From the NCBI GenBank assembly GCA_002344345.1, contig DDTL01000111.1:1-13387 (forward strand): a stretch of DNA of 13,387 nucleotides, written 5' to 3'. The notes beneath the pieces are model-generated. The model saw only the letters and a program-made list of their open reading frames with translations. It did no database searches and was not told the origin of the DNA. The position numbers and the translations under genes were made by a program. Positions within the stretch are counted from its first letter, which is position 1, and each line of letters begins with the position of its first letter. The stretch is from Saprospiraceae bacterium UBA2365. Lineage in GTDB: Bacteria; Bacteroidota; Bacteroidia; Chitinophagales; Saprospiraceae. Below, piece after piece: positions 6,130-13,387 of this stretch.

Positions 6130-9081
6130 ATGAGATTATTGAATATGTGGACAAAAGGAAGTTTTGCTTTCCTTTTGATGTGGGTAATCATGGTATCCGT
6201 TGAATTGAACGCTCAGTCTTATACCAATTATGTAAACCCTTTTATCGGAACAGGAGGACATGGTCATACTTATCCCGGCGCTGTTTGTCCTTTCGGGATG
6301 GTGCAACTGAGTCCTGATACCAGATTGACTGGTTGGGATGGCTGCAGCGGATACCATTATTCGGATACCATCGTTTATGGATTTTCACACACTCATTTAA
6401 GCGGAACAGGTGTGCCTGACTATGCAGATATTTTATTTTTACCCTTTCAGGGAGAAATCAAAAAATATGAGCAAAAGAAACCCGGTTCAGTTTTCAATCA
6501 CAAAATGGAATCTGCAAGCCCCGGATTGTATAGTGTATATCTGGAGGATTACCAGGTAGACGTTACGCTGACTGCGACGGAAAGATGCGGTATTCACCAA
6601 TATGCTTTCAAAAATCAGGGTAAAGCTGGTATTATGGTCGATCTGGAACACAGGGACAAGGTTACTGCTTCCGCACTGAAAGTCGAGAGCGAAACAGAAA
6701 TATCAGGTTACCGGTACTCCAAAGCCTGGGCAAAGGATCAGCGGATTTATTTTGTTGCCCGATTTTCAAAACCGATCATCAGCCATGATTTACTGAATGG
6801 TATGAAAAGAGTTGATGGTAAAGAGATTTCCGGGGATTCTTTAAGAGCATTTTTGCATTTTGGTGTCAACGGAGGCGAAAAAATCACAGTGAAAGTGGGT
6901 ATTTCCTTTGTGGATATCGATGGAGCCCGTAAAAATCTGGAGCAAGAAACCGCCAATTTAAGTTTTGATGAACTTTACCTCGCGACCAGAGAAAAATGGG
7001 AAAAACAGCTTTCAAAAATTCAGGTTTTTGGGGGATATAAAGATCAGAATGTTAAATTTTATACTGCGCTGTACCATACCATGATCGTTCCGAATCTGCT
7101 CAATGATGTGGATGGACGATACAGAGGTATGGATAACAAGATCTATCAAACGAATGATGGCAACCGGTATACTGTTTTTTCTTTATGGGATACTTTCAGA
7201 GCCTTACATCCATTGTATACTTTGATCGAACAGGAAAGAACCAAAGATATCATTAAGACATTTATCGGTCACTATGAACAAACCGGGATTCTTCCTGTCT
7301 GGGAGCTCGCATGCAATGAAACCAATTGTATGATCGGCGCTCATGCCATTCCGGTCATTTCGGATGCGATCAGGAAAGGAATCACCGGATTTAACGCGGA
7401 TAAAGCTTTCGATGCAATGAAAGCGAGTATGGCACAGAGCATACCCGAACTTCAGTTTTACCGGGAAAGAGGCTATATGCCTTCAGATAAGGTATCGGAA
7501 TCTGTTTCCAAAACGCTGGAATATGCATACGATGATTGGTGTATTTACCAGACTGCAAACGACTTGAAGAAGAAAAAAGATATGAACCAGTTTCGCTTGC
7601 GCGGGCAATATTACAAGAATATCTATGATCCGGTTTCAGGATTTTTCAGACCTAAATTGAACGGTGCATTCAGATCACCCTTTGATCCATTGGAAGTTGA
7701 TTTCAATTACACTGAGGCAAATGCATGGCAATACCTGTTCTTTGCTCCACAGGATATTTCCGGGTTGATCCGCCTCATGGGTGGTGAAACTGAATTTGAC
7801 CAGAAACTGGATCAGCTTTTCAGCACGACGGATGATATCAAGGGACGGCATCAACCGGACATCTCAGGACTGATAGGTCAGTATGCTCATGGTAATGAAC
7901 CAAGCCATCACATGGCTTACCTTTATAATTATATCGGAAAACCCTGGAAAACTCAGTTGCTGGTGCAACAGATCATGGACGAAATGTACAAAAACGCTCC
8001 TGATGGACTGTCAGGAAATGAAGATTGTGGCCAGATGTCTGCCTGGTATGTGTTTTCTGCGCTCGGTTTTTATCCCGTAACACCCGGAAGTCAGGATTAT
8101 GTCATTGGTATGCCACAGTTTCCCAGGGTAGTGATCAATTTTGAGAATGGAAATCATTTCATCCTGGAGCAATTTAAGAGTTCAAAGGATGTGAAGTACA
8201 TCACTGCCGTGGAACTGAATAAAAAGTCTCACCAAAAATCCTTCATCCGGCATAGCGACCTGACAGCGGGTGGCAAAATGGTATTTTTGACCGGATCCGA
8301 GTTGCGTTCTGATTGGGGTGTCAATCAGGATGACAGGCCGGTTTCAGGGATCGATGCAACCGGGTTTGTTGCGCAGCCCTACATTCACCCGGCCAATCTC
8401 AGCTTCAAGGAACCCTTTGAACTGGGTATCTATCATATGGACCCTGCAGTAAAACTTTTTTACAGAATGGTTCATGAAGGAAGTAAGCCTTCAAAATGGA
8501 TGTTTTATAGCGATCCGATTCCAATCAGTAATTCTGTCAAGGTAGAATTTTACGCTCAGGACAAGGAAAAGAATAAAAGTTTTATTGAATCTTCTACTTT
8601 CATAAAAATCCAGCATAAATGGGAAGTCAGCTATGAAACTCCCTATAGCAATCAATACACGGCAGGAGGAAATGACGGTCTGATAGATTTGCTGCGAGGA
8701 AATGAAAGTTTTTCTTCAGGACGTTGGCAAGGATATTACGGAGATGATTTTATTGCAACTTTGGATATGAAGGAGAATAGAGACATTAAATCTGTTAAAA
8801 TCGGTATGCTCCAAAGTCCTTATTCATGGATATGGTTTCCCAAATCTATCAGAATATCCATCTCTGAGGACGGCCAGCATTATGTAGAAGCCGGTATCAT
8901 CAAAAATGATTATCCGCTCAATTCTTCCGGAACGACCATTAAGGACTTCGAATTATCGGGCTTGCAAAAAAATGCGCGCTACATCAGAATTCAGGCAGAA
9001 AATATCGGTGTTTGTCCCGACTGGCACGTGGGTGCTGGTGAAAAAGCCTGGATTTTTATGGATGAAATTATAGTTGAGTGA
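6130..9081 (+). CDS. Secreted GH92 alpha-mannosidase with C-terminal accessory domains
   Basis: This 983-residue exported glycoside hydrolase belongs to family 92, calcium-dependent inverting alpha-mannosidases. From the ATG at 6130 it has a signal peptide, with a hydrophobic core at about 11-24 and probable cleavage after A28 (LNA/QS). There is no lipobox Cys, so it should be periplasmic or exported. The GH92 module spans about 31-735. It opens with YVNPFIGTGGHGHTYPGA and contains LWDTFRALHPLYT, GHYEQTG and HGNEPSHH, whose E590 is the likely catalytic acid, and then GNEDCGQMSAWYVFSALGFYP (N630-E-D632). About 750-832 resembles a chitobiase/hexosaminidase C-terminal domain. About 835-983 resembles an F5/8 type C (discoidin-like) carbohydrate-binding domain. 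The linkage cleaved cannot be predicted. An in-frame TTG at 6040 would add 30 residues ahead of the signal peptide and is rejected; the ATG at 6145 is an acceptable alternative. The kinase gene upstream suggests coupled release and phosphorylation of hexose. Confidence 0.93.
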   Translation: MRLLNMWTKGSFAFLLMWVIMVSVELNAQSYTNYVNPFIGTGGHGHTYPGAVCPFGMVQLSPDTRLTGWDGCSGYHYSDTIVYGFSHTHLSGTGVPDYADILFLPFQGEIKKYEQKKPGSVFNHKMESASPGLYSVYLEDYQVDVTLTATERCGIHQYAFKNQGKAGIMVDLEHRDKVTASALKVESETEISGYRYSKAWAKDQRIYFVARFSKPIISHDLLNGMKRVDGKEISGDSLRAFLHFGVNGGEKITVKVGISFVDIDGARKNLEQETANLSFDELYLATREKWEKQLSKIQVFGGYKDQNVKFYTALYHTMIVPNLLNDVDGRYRGMDNKIYQTNDGNRYTVFSLWDTFRALHPLYTLIEQERTKDIIKTFIGHYEQTGILPVWELACNETNCMIGAHAIPVISDAIRKGITGFNADKAFDAMKASMAQSIPELQFYRERGYMPSDKVSESVSKTLEYAYDDWCIYQTANDLKKKKDMNQFRLRGQYYKNIYDPVSGFFRPKLNGAFRSPFDPLEVDFNYTEANAWQYLFFAPQDISGLIRLMGGETEFDQKLDQLFSTTDDIKGRHQPDISGLIGQYAHGNEPSHHMAYLYNYIGKPWKTQLLVQQIMDEMYKNAPDGLSGNEDCGQMSAWYVFSALGFYPVTPGSQDYVIGMPQFPRVVINFENGNHFILEQFKSSKDVKYITAVELNKKSHQKSFIRHSDLTAGGKMVFLTGSELRSDWGVNQDDRPVSGIDATGFVAQPYIHPANLSFKEPFELGIYHMDPAVKLFYRMVHEGSKPSKWMFYSDPIPISNSVKVEFYAQDKEKNKSFIESSTFIKIQHKWEVSYETPYSNQYTAGGNDGLIDLLRGNESFSSGRWQGYYGDDFIATLDMKENRDIKSVKIGMLQSPYSWIWFPKSIRISISEDGQHYVEAGIIKNDYPLNSSGTTIKDFELSGLQKNARYIRIQAENIGVCPDWHVGAGEKAWIFMDEIIVE

Positions 9082-9172
9082 TCTGATCATCAATGTCTTA
9101 AAAATTGAATTCGTTTATTGTTGGCAGAACTTTAAAGAAATTTGAAGTAGAATTAAAGCCTCACTGAATATT

Positions 9173-9230
9173 TACTCCGTAGGATATATATCCAACGGGG
9201 TCGAACCCCATAGCGAAGCGGCCCGGGGTA
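9173..9230. repeat. 58-base cloverleaf-folding element, possibly REP-like
   Basis: The outer arms TACTCCG (9173-9179) and CGGGGTA (9224-9230) pair over 7 bp with one G-T wobble. Inside are three hairpins: the palindrome GGATATATATCC (9182-9193), GGGG-TCGAA-CCCC (9197-9209), and GCGAAGC (9213-9219), a heptamer known to form an unusually stable single-stranded DNA mini-hairpin. Alternatives exist: CCGT can pair with ACGG around the first hairpin, and ACCCC (9205-9209) can pair with GGGGT (9225-9229). From memory, similar CTCCGTAGGA palindromes recur between genes in Bacteroidota. The folding is seen; repeat-family membership is inference. Confidence 0.5.
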
Positions 9231-9357
9231 CTTAAATCAATTTCTTCTATGGTTCTGGCTCGTCCAGTTTAGGGAAGGAATATTCTGTCAGCAATGATCC
9301 GGTAATTTGCTATTCTTTGTAATTGTATAGCTCAATAGTCTTTTAGCCTTAAGTCTA

Positions 9358-9478
9358 TTAGCTAATGATTTATACCAAGGTTTAAAACCTTAGATTCCAG
9401 GACAAATTTGGTGCCTTTTGCTCAAAGTACACGCTCAATTCAAAGAGACTAACAGGGCCTAACAGACTCATTAGCTAA
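9358..9478. repeat. 11-bp inverted repeat TTAGCTAATGA / TCATTAGCTAA
   Basis: TTAGCTAATGA (9358-9368) is the exact reverse complement of TCATTAGCTAA (9468-9478), 99 bases apart. The core TTAGCTAA is itself a palindrome, so the arms also read as direct repeats. Neighbouring AGTCT/GACT and CTATTAG/CTAACAG words suggest a degenerate local repeat. The right arm lies 15 bases beyond the permease stop codon. Confidence 0.35.
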
Positions 9479-9493
9479 CCACCTAAATAACTA

Positions 9494-12400
9494 CTATTCT
9501 TTTCTTAATGCAATGATGATATTTTTATCCAGCGCCTTCCTGAGTGGAAAATAAATCCAGCACAGTGCATGAATATAGATCAGAATAATAATGACGAATA
9601 AATAACTTTCCGGTAAAGTATACGTTGGTGACATAAACGATGGAATTAAAGCCATGACTGCTGTCAGTATACCGCTGACAATCCCTGTTGTCAGCAGAAT
9701 TAAATTTTCTGCAAAAAACAAATATCTGATTTTTTTCCTGGTAAAACCTATTGCCATGAGGACAGCGATCTCTTGTCTTCTTTCAAGCATATTTCTGTAA
9801 AGGATGATTCCCATCCCTATGGTTCCTATCAATAAGCCAAGACCACCAAGTATCATAAATACGGACAGGTAGGTATTGGAAACGGAATTAAACTGGTTCA
9901 ACCTCTCTGAAGTAGAGCTAATATCGATACCATAATCCTGCAGATACTGCGAAAGCTGATTGGCGATCTCACTTTTTTTGGTTTCCTGCATATCTATCAA
10001 CATCAACCTGGACGTGTTAATAGACGGAAAATGTTTTTTGAAATTTGACTCTGAGATCAGGAGATTCCCCTGAAAAACTGATGCACTCAGTCCTCCTGTC
10101 AATACGATTCTGAGATCTTCACCAAATTCGTTCGTATATAAAAGGGTGTCACCTACGCTTTTCATCAAACCCCAGGTAATCACCGTTTGATCCGCATAGC
10201 CAGGGATTACATTGTTTCCGTAAGATATGTCCAGTCCAGGCCAAGGTTTTATTTTGTCAACATGATCTGCCAGTTGATCGAATGAAAACGAATTTCGTTC
10301 ATCAAAAACGGTTGGGTTTATACCTATGATCGTTGGAGATGATACCTGATTCAGATTCAGGCAACTGGCATCATTCCCTTCCAGAGAAAGCATGGGATAA
10401 AATGTAAGATTTTTCAAAGCTGCATCATCCTGAAAACCCAATTTCTCTCTCCCTTCTGCTGTGTTGATATCGTAATTGAACGGCACAGTTGATTCTGCCC
10501 AGAGATCATATCCACCCGTTCCGGATGAATTGTCTGAATCATTTTCAGAAACTGTTTTCCTGTTGGCTCCGGTTAAGATCAGCACAAACACACCTAAAGC
10601 AAGCAAAATGATCGTAGTTAAACTCCTGACTCTATTCCGGAATACATTGTGTATTGCAAGTCCGGTTAAACTGCTGATCCGGCTGTTCATTCGTTTTGGT
10701 TTAACAGGATGAATGGATTGATTGCCACCATTGATCAGTGAAACTGCGCTTCGTTTATAACTTTTTATCGTTATAAAAAAGATGACCAAAAAAGATAAAA
10801 CAACACTGCTGATAAAGCCGCTAAACAAAGTGAGTGGTTGAATGGAAACATGCATCATGGAAGTACGCAGGATATCATTCCAGACAGAATTGACAGCCAT
10901 TAGCAGTCCATAATTATAGATAATTCCAACCAACACTCCCAAAACACTTCCAGTTATGATCAGGATCACATTTTCAAGTACCCGGTATTTTAAAATATCT
11001 TTGCCTGTAAAACCTAAACTGATCAAAATACCTGTTTCAGCTTCCCGTTTCTGTAAGCTCAGGACATACAACATGCCTGTCAGTATTAAGCCTGAAAGGA
11101 TCACAAAAAAACTCAAAGCCAAAAACAACTGACCGAAGTCCACCCCGTTTTGAGATGCCTCAATACCTGAAAGCTTTACATCAATAAAATTCAGATTTAA
11201 ATCACCGGGGCTGAATTTCTTCAATATTTCAGGTTCCACTTGCTTTCCTGAGGAAGCCGTTGTAAAAATGGAATCATTAAAACGAATGGCCGTATAATCT
11301 CCAAATTTATTTTGCCATAATTGTTGACCTGCCCGGATAGAAATGACCGCTTTGGGTGTGCCTCTGAATTCATTCCAATACGCTTCATCCTTGTCGCGGA
11401 TCCTATCCATATCTACCGGAATATTGGAATTCCATTCCATACAACTTACAGCCTTGGCAAAGCCTGGAAAACGAGGCATCAGTGAACGATCAATCAAATC
11501 ATTTTTAGTCGGAATGATTTCCTTTACGATAAAGCTGGAACTGTTTTCTTTCAGGTTCTGCAATGGGTCAATGATAAAATACGTCAATTCGATGGTATCT
11601 CCGATAGCAGCTGAAAGGTCATCTGCAAGCCATTGATTGATGATGATTTCCTGATCCTTAATTTCTTCACCATAGAAATTGTCTGACACGGCAGTTACAA
11701 AGGAGTATGGGGTGTTATTCGTTTTATGACGGATGGTATTTACCAGATAACTCAATATCGTCTGAACACCTGATTCCCGGTCAAGTATGGAATCGGAGAT
11801 CTGTTTGTCAATAAAAATTCTGTCTGAGGTAATTTCATAATTGCCCTGTTCGTCGAGTTTTTTTAAATCTAAACCAGCATCCTTCAGTTGCCATGTTTTT
11901 TCAAATGTTGCATTAAAATTATCAGCGCCAATTTGTTTCGGATCACTGATAAGAATGGCATTGGAAAGCCCGTAAATATCGAGCTTTTCCCATAATAAAG
12001 AATTGGAAATAAAAATATTATAAGGCGCTACCTGATTGCTCCTGAGGCTGAAACGACCTAAATGATCATCATCTGCTATGGCTATGATCTTCAACCTGAA
12101 CGACTCGGAAGGTGCTTCGCTGACACTGAATGGTGAATTAACAGGAATGACACTGATCTTTTCGATGCGCAGTACGATGTCGTCATGTACTTTTAAGTTC
12201 AGTTTTTCAGCGGTATGTTCACTGATTATAGCTTCGTCTGTGTTGATTACAGGCATTTGAAGTCCATTCAGTTTCCAGAAGCTTGAATCAATGCCGACCA
12301 CCTGTGACCGGTTGATCTGTAATTCCTTTTCCGGGTTGCCTGCAACACCTTCCAACAGAAGCACGGATGCAGTGCTGACATACAATTCTGATGCCAGTTC

Positions 12401-12622
12401 CTCTCCCAGGCTGGCCCGGACGAACCTGTCATTTGACTGCAAAACATATTGTATGTTGCCCAGACGAGCTTCCGTGATTTTGCGCAGGCTGAATTTTATG
12501 GAATCGCCAATCACCAATGCACCTGTAATGATCGCTGTACTGAGTATTATTCCGGCCAGGACCGCAAGATGTTGTCTTTTATAGAAACGGATGGTTTGTA
12601 TTATAAATCTGATCTTATTCAA
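9494..12622 (-). CDS. Large FtsX-like ABC transporter permease (two FtsX modules)
   Basis: This 1042-residue inner-membrane permease belongs to the MacB/LolC/FtsX (type VII ABC) superfamily. It has eight predicted membrane helices: about 19-38, 499-522, 550-575, 598-619, 667-685, 918-941, 968-994 and 1006-1026. Two FtsX modules follow two extracytoplasmic domains, about 40-495 and 690-915. Each module has the coupling motif next to its first helix (KREAETGILISLGFTGKDI near 525, ERRQEIAVLMAIGFTRKKI near 947). MacB and LolC have four helices, so this is the duplicated architecture seen in YbbP-type permeases, but longer because of the first extracytoplasmic domain. The partner ATPase gene ends 12 bases upstream. 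No ATG occurs within the first 120 codons, so translation must start at the TTG at 12622 (or a nearby CTG/ATT), probably coupled to the ATPase. Such systems move lipids, lipoproteins or peptides, or transmit force across the envelope; the substrate is unknown. Confidence 0.92.
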   Translation of the reverse strand: MNKIRFIIQTIRFYKRQHLAVLAGIILSTAIITGALVIGDSIKFSLRKITEARLGNIQYVLQSNDRFVRASLGEELASELYVSTASVLLLEGVAGNPEKELQINRSQVVGIDSSFWKLNGLQMPVINTDEAIISEHTAEKLNLKVHDDIVLRIEKISVIPVNSPFSVSEAPSESFRLKIIAIADDDHLGRFSLRSNQVAPYNIFISNSLLWEKLDIYGLSNAILISDPKQIGADNFNATFEKTWQLKDAGLDLKKLDEQGNYEITSDRIFIDKQISDSILDRESGVQTILSYLVNTIRHKTNNTPYSFVTAVSDNFYGEEIKDQEIIINQWLADDLSAAIGDTIELTYFIIDPLQNLKENSSSFIVKEIIPTKNDLIDRSLMPRFPGFAKAVSCMEWNSNIPVDMDRIRDKDEAYWNEFRGTPKAVISIRAGQQLWQNKFGDYTAIRFNDSIFTTASSGKQVEPEILKKFSPGDLNLNFIDVKLSGIEASQNGVDFGQLFLALSFFVILSGLILTGMLYVLSLQKREAETGILISLGFTGKDILKYRVLENVILIITGSVLGVLVGIIYNYGLLMAVNSVWNDILRTSMMHVSIQPLTLFSGFISSVVLSFLVIFFITIKSYKRSAVSLINGGNQSIHPVKPKRMNSRISSLTGLAIHNVFRNRVRSLTTIILLALGVFVLILTGANRKTVSENDSDNSSGTGGYDLWAESTVPFNYDINTAEGREKLGFQDDAALKNLTFYPMLSLEGNDASCLNLNQVSSPTIIGINPTVFDERNSFSFDQLADHVDKIKPWPGLDISYGNNVIPGYADQTVITWGLMKSVGDTLLYTNEFGEDLRIVLTGGLSASVFQGNLLISESNFKKHFPSINTSRLMLIDMQETKKSEIANQLSQYLQDYGIDISSTSERLNQFNSVSNTYLSVFMILGGLGLLIGTIGMGIILYRNMLERRQEIAVLMAIGFTRKKIRYLFFAENLILLTTGIVSGILTAVMALIPSFMSPTYTLPESYLFVIIILIYIHALCWIYFPLRKALDKNIIIALRKE

Positions 12623-12634
12623 AATGTAATTCAG

Positions 12635-13306
12635 CTATGAGTTGATTAAATGTCCGTTTTGCAATGAGTAAACCGTATTCATTTTTGAGGCCAATTGCGG
12701 TGCGTGTGTTACTACGACCAGTGATACCTTATACATCTGATGGATAGATAACAACAAAATTCCGACATGTTCGGCAGATTCCTGATCCAGGGAACCCGTG
12801 GGTTCATCGGCTAAAATCAATTCAGGCTGATTGATCAATGCCCTGACCAGAGCTGCCCGCTGACATTCACCTACGGAAAGCTGACCGGGGTATTGCCTGA
12901 TCTTATCTGTCAAACCCACAGTTTGAAGTAACTCCATCCCTCTTGAAACTGCTGTGGCATTGAGAGATTTGTCCTTAAGTACCAGGGAAGGCAATAATAT
13001 ATTATCCAGTAAATTCAGTTGTGGCAACAAGTGATGCAATTGAAAAACAAAGCCTATTTTTTTATTTCTGATCGCAGCGGTTTCTGCCTCATTCAGGGAT
13101 TTGATATCCTGATCATTTACACTGACAGTCCCCGAATCAGGCTTATCCAATGTGCCGATGATATTCAACAGCGTACTTTTGCCGCATCCCGATGGCCCGG
13201 TAATGGCAAGGGTTTCATTGCTTCCGATGGTCAGAGAAACATCCTCCAGTACATTTTTCGATGCTGTCGGATACTTTCGGAAAATATGTTCGAGTACAAT
13301 TTTCAT
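12635..13306 (-). CDS. ABC transporter ATP-binding protein, LolD/MacB type
   Basis: This 223-residue cytoplasmic ATPase energises the FtsX-like permease encoded next. Visible motifs are Walker A G37-P-S-G-C-G-K43-S-T45, Q-loop Q89 in FVFQ, signature L143-S-V-G-E147, Walker B LILAD167-E168, D-loop SLD (172-174) and H-loop H201 in VVVTHAP. The length and the Q-loop context (FQLHHLLPQL) match LolD/FtsE/MacB-type ATPases. The signature is unusual: family members normally read LSGGE or LSGGQ, and the first Gly is Val here (LSVGE), which may lower ATP turnover but need not abolish it. It is the first gene of a two-gene minus-strand operon; its TAG stop lies four codons before the TTG of the permease, in the same frame. 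The ATG at 13306 sits just before the first conserved strand, with only AT-rich sequence and no Shine-Dalgarno motif upstream. Confidence 0.95.
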   Translation of the reverse strand: MKIVLEHIFRKYPTASKNVLEDVSLTIGSNETLAITGPSGCGKSTLLNIIGTLDKPDSGTVSVNDQDIKSLNEAETAAIRNKKIGFVFQLHHLLPQLNLLDNILLPSLVLKDKSLNATAVSRGMELLQTVGLTDKIRQYPGQLSVGECQRAALVRALINQPELILADEPTGSLDQESAEHVGILLLSIHQMYKVSLVVVTHAPQLASKMNTVYSLQNGHLINS

Positions 13307-13347
13307 TTAAAATTCAGTTATTTTAATAGGTCATATGATTTGATCCG

Positions 13348-13372
13348 AATCCCGGCGATGAATGTCGGGATT
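13348..13372 (-). repeat. Copy 2 of the dispersed repeat, within a hairpin
   Basis: AATCCCG (13348-13354) and CGGGATT (13366-13372) pair perfectly. Wobble and C-G pairs extend the stem to about 10 bp around a short loop. A further CGGGATT follows at 13375-13381. The reverse complement of 13356-13371 matches 105-120 at 15 of 16 positions. The element lies 42 bases upstream of the ATPase gene, so it could be an intergenic palindromic repeat or a structure belonging to the neighbouring gene outside the window. No T-run supports a terminator. Confidence 0.45.
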
Positions 13373-13387
13373 TGCGGGATTAAGGAT

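Larger units (their letters stand above)
9082..9493. other. 412-base spacer between convergent genes
   Basis: No gene is apparent on either strand. The spacer separates the 3' ends of the GH92 gene and the ABC permease gene. It contains a cloverleaf-like element at 9173-9230, a perfect palindrome AAGGTTT-A-AAACCTT at 9377-9391, and TTAGCTAA-containing repeats at 9358-9368 and 9468-9478. No GC-rich stem followed by a T-run is visible, so termination here is not by a standard intrinsic terminator that I can identify. Confidence 0.65.

Noticed and set aside
9173..9230. Transfer RNA gene (7-bp closing stem and a T-arm-like hairpin)
   Set aside because: It is only 58 bases long, with no anticodon arm of normal size, a 4-bp T-like stem, a G-T pair in the closing stem and no D-arm or anticodon that can be assigned.
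1..13387. Insertion sequence, prophage, CRISPR array or defence island
   Set aside because: No transposase, integrase, phage gene, regular repeat-spacer array or known defence protein is encoded, and all genes are intact.

Overview
The window is bacterial and most likely from a Bacteroidota genome, plausibly of the Saprospiria/Chitinophagales type. The reasons are AT-rich spacers with almost no Shine-Dalgarno sequences, a DUF4199 protein, a divergent NRAMP-like transporter of a kind I associate with Bacteroidota, and a secreted GH92 mannosidase with accessory C-terminal domains. This is a judgement from gene content; no rRNA or other marker gene is present.

Layout. Positions 1-4653 carry five plus-strand genes: a PrsW-family intramembrane protease, a soluble coiled-coil protein, a membrane-anchored coiled-coil protein whose architecture recalls PspA/IM30 (ESCRT-III-like), an NRAMP-superfamily transporter without the canonical metal-binding motif, and a four-helix DUF4199 protein. 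The two coiled-coil genes are 12 bases apart and surely form one unit. With the upstream PrsW gene they look like a candidate envelope-stress module, which is the most interesting protein-level observation here. A gene-free spacer follows (4654-5046).

Positions 5047-9081 carry a ROK-family sugar kinase and a secreted GH92 alpha-mannosidase, also on the plus strand. A catabolic link (mannose released outside, sugar phosphorylated inside) is plausible. The 123-base leader between them contains a perfect 11-base inverted repeat and a second short hairpin, so it may regulate the mannosidase.

Positions 9082-9493 separate convergent genes. They hold a 58-base element that can fold as a cloverleaf and may be a REP-like dispersed repeat, plus several palindromes. 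Positions 9494-13306, on the minus strand, encode a two-gene ABC exporter of the MacB/LolD/FtsX type: an ATPase followed by a very large (1042-residue) permease that must use a non-ATG start and lies in the same reading frame as the ATPase, separated by a single TAG. Related 15-base repeats (TCCCGAyATTCATCG) occur near both ends of the window.

No insertion sequence, CRISPR array, tRNA or rRNA was found, and no gene appears broken.
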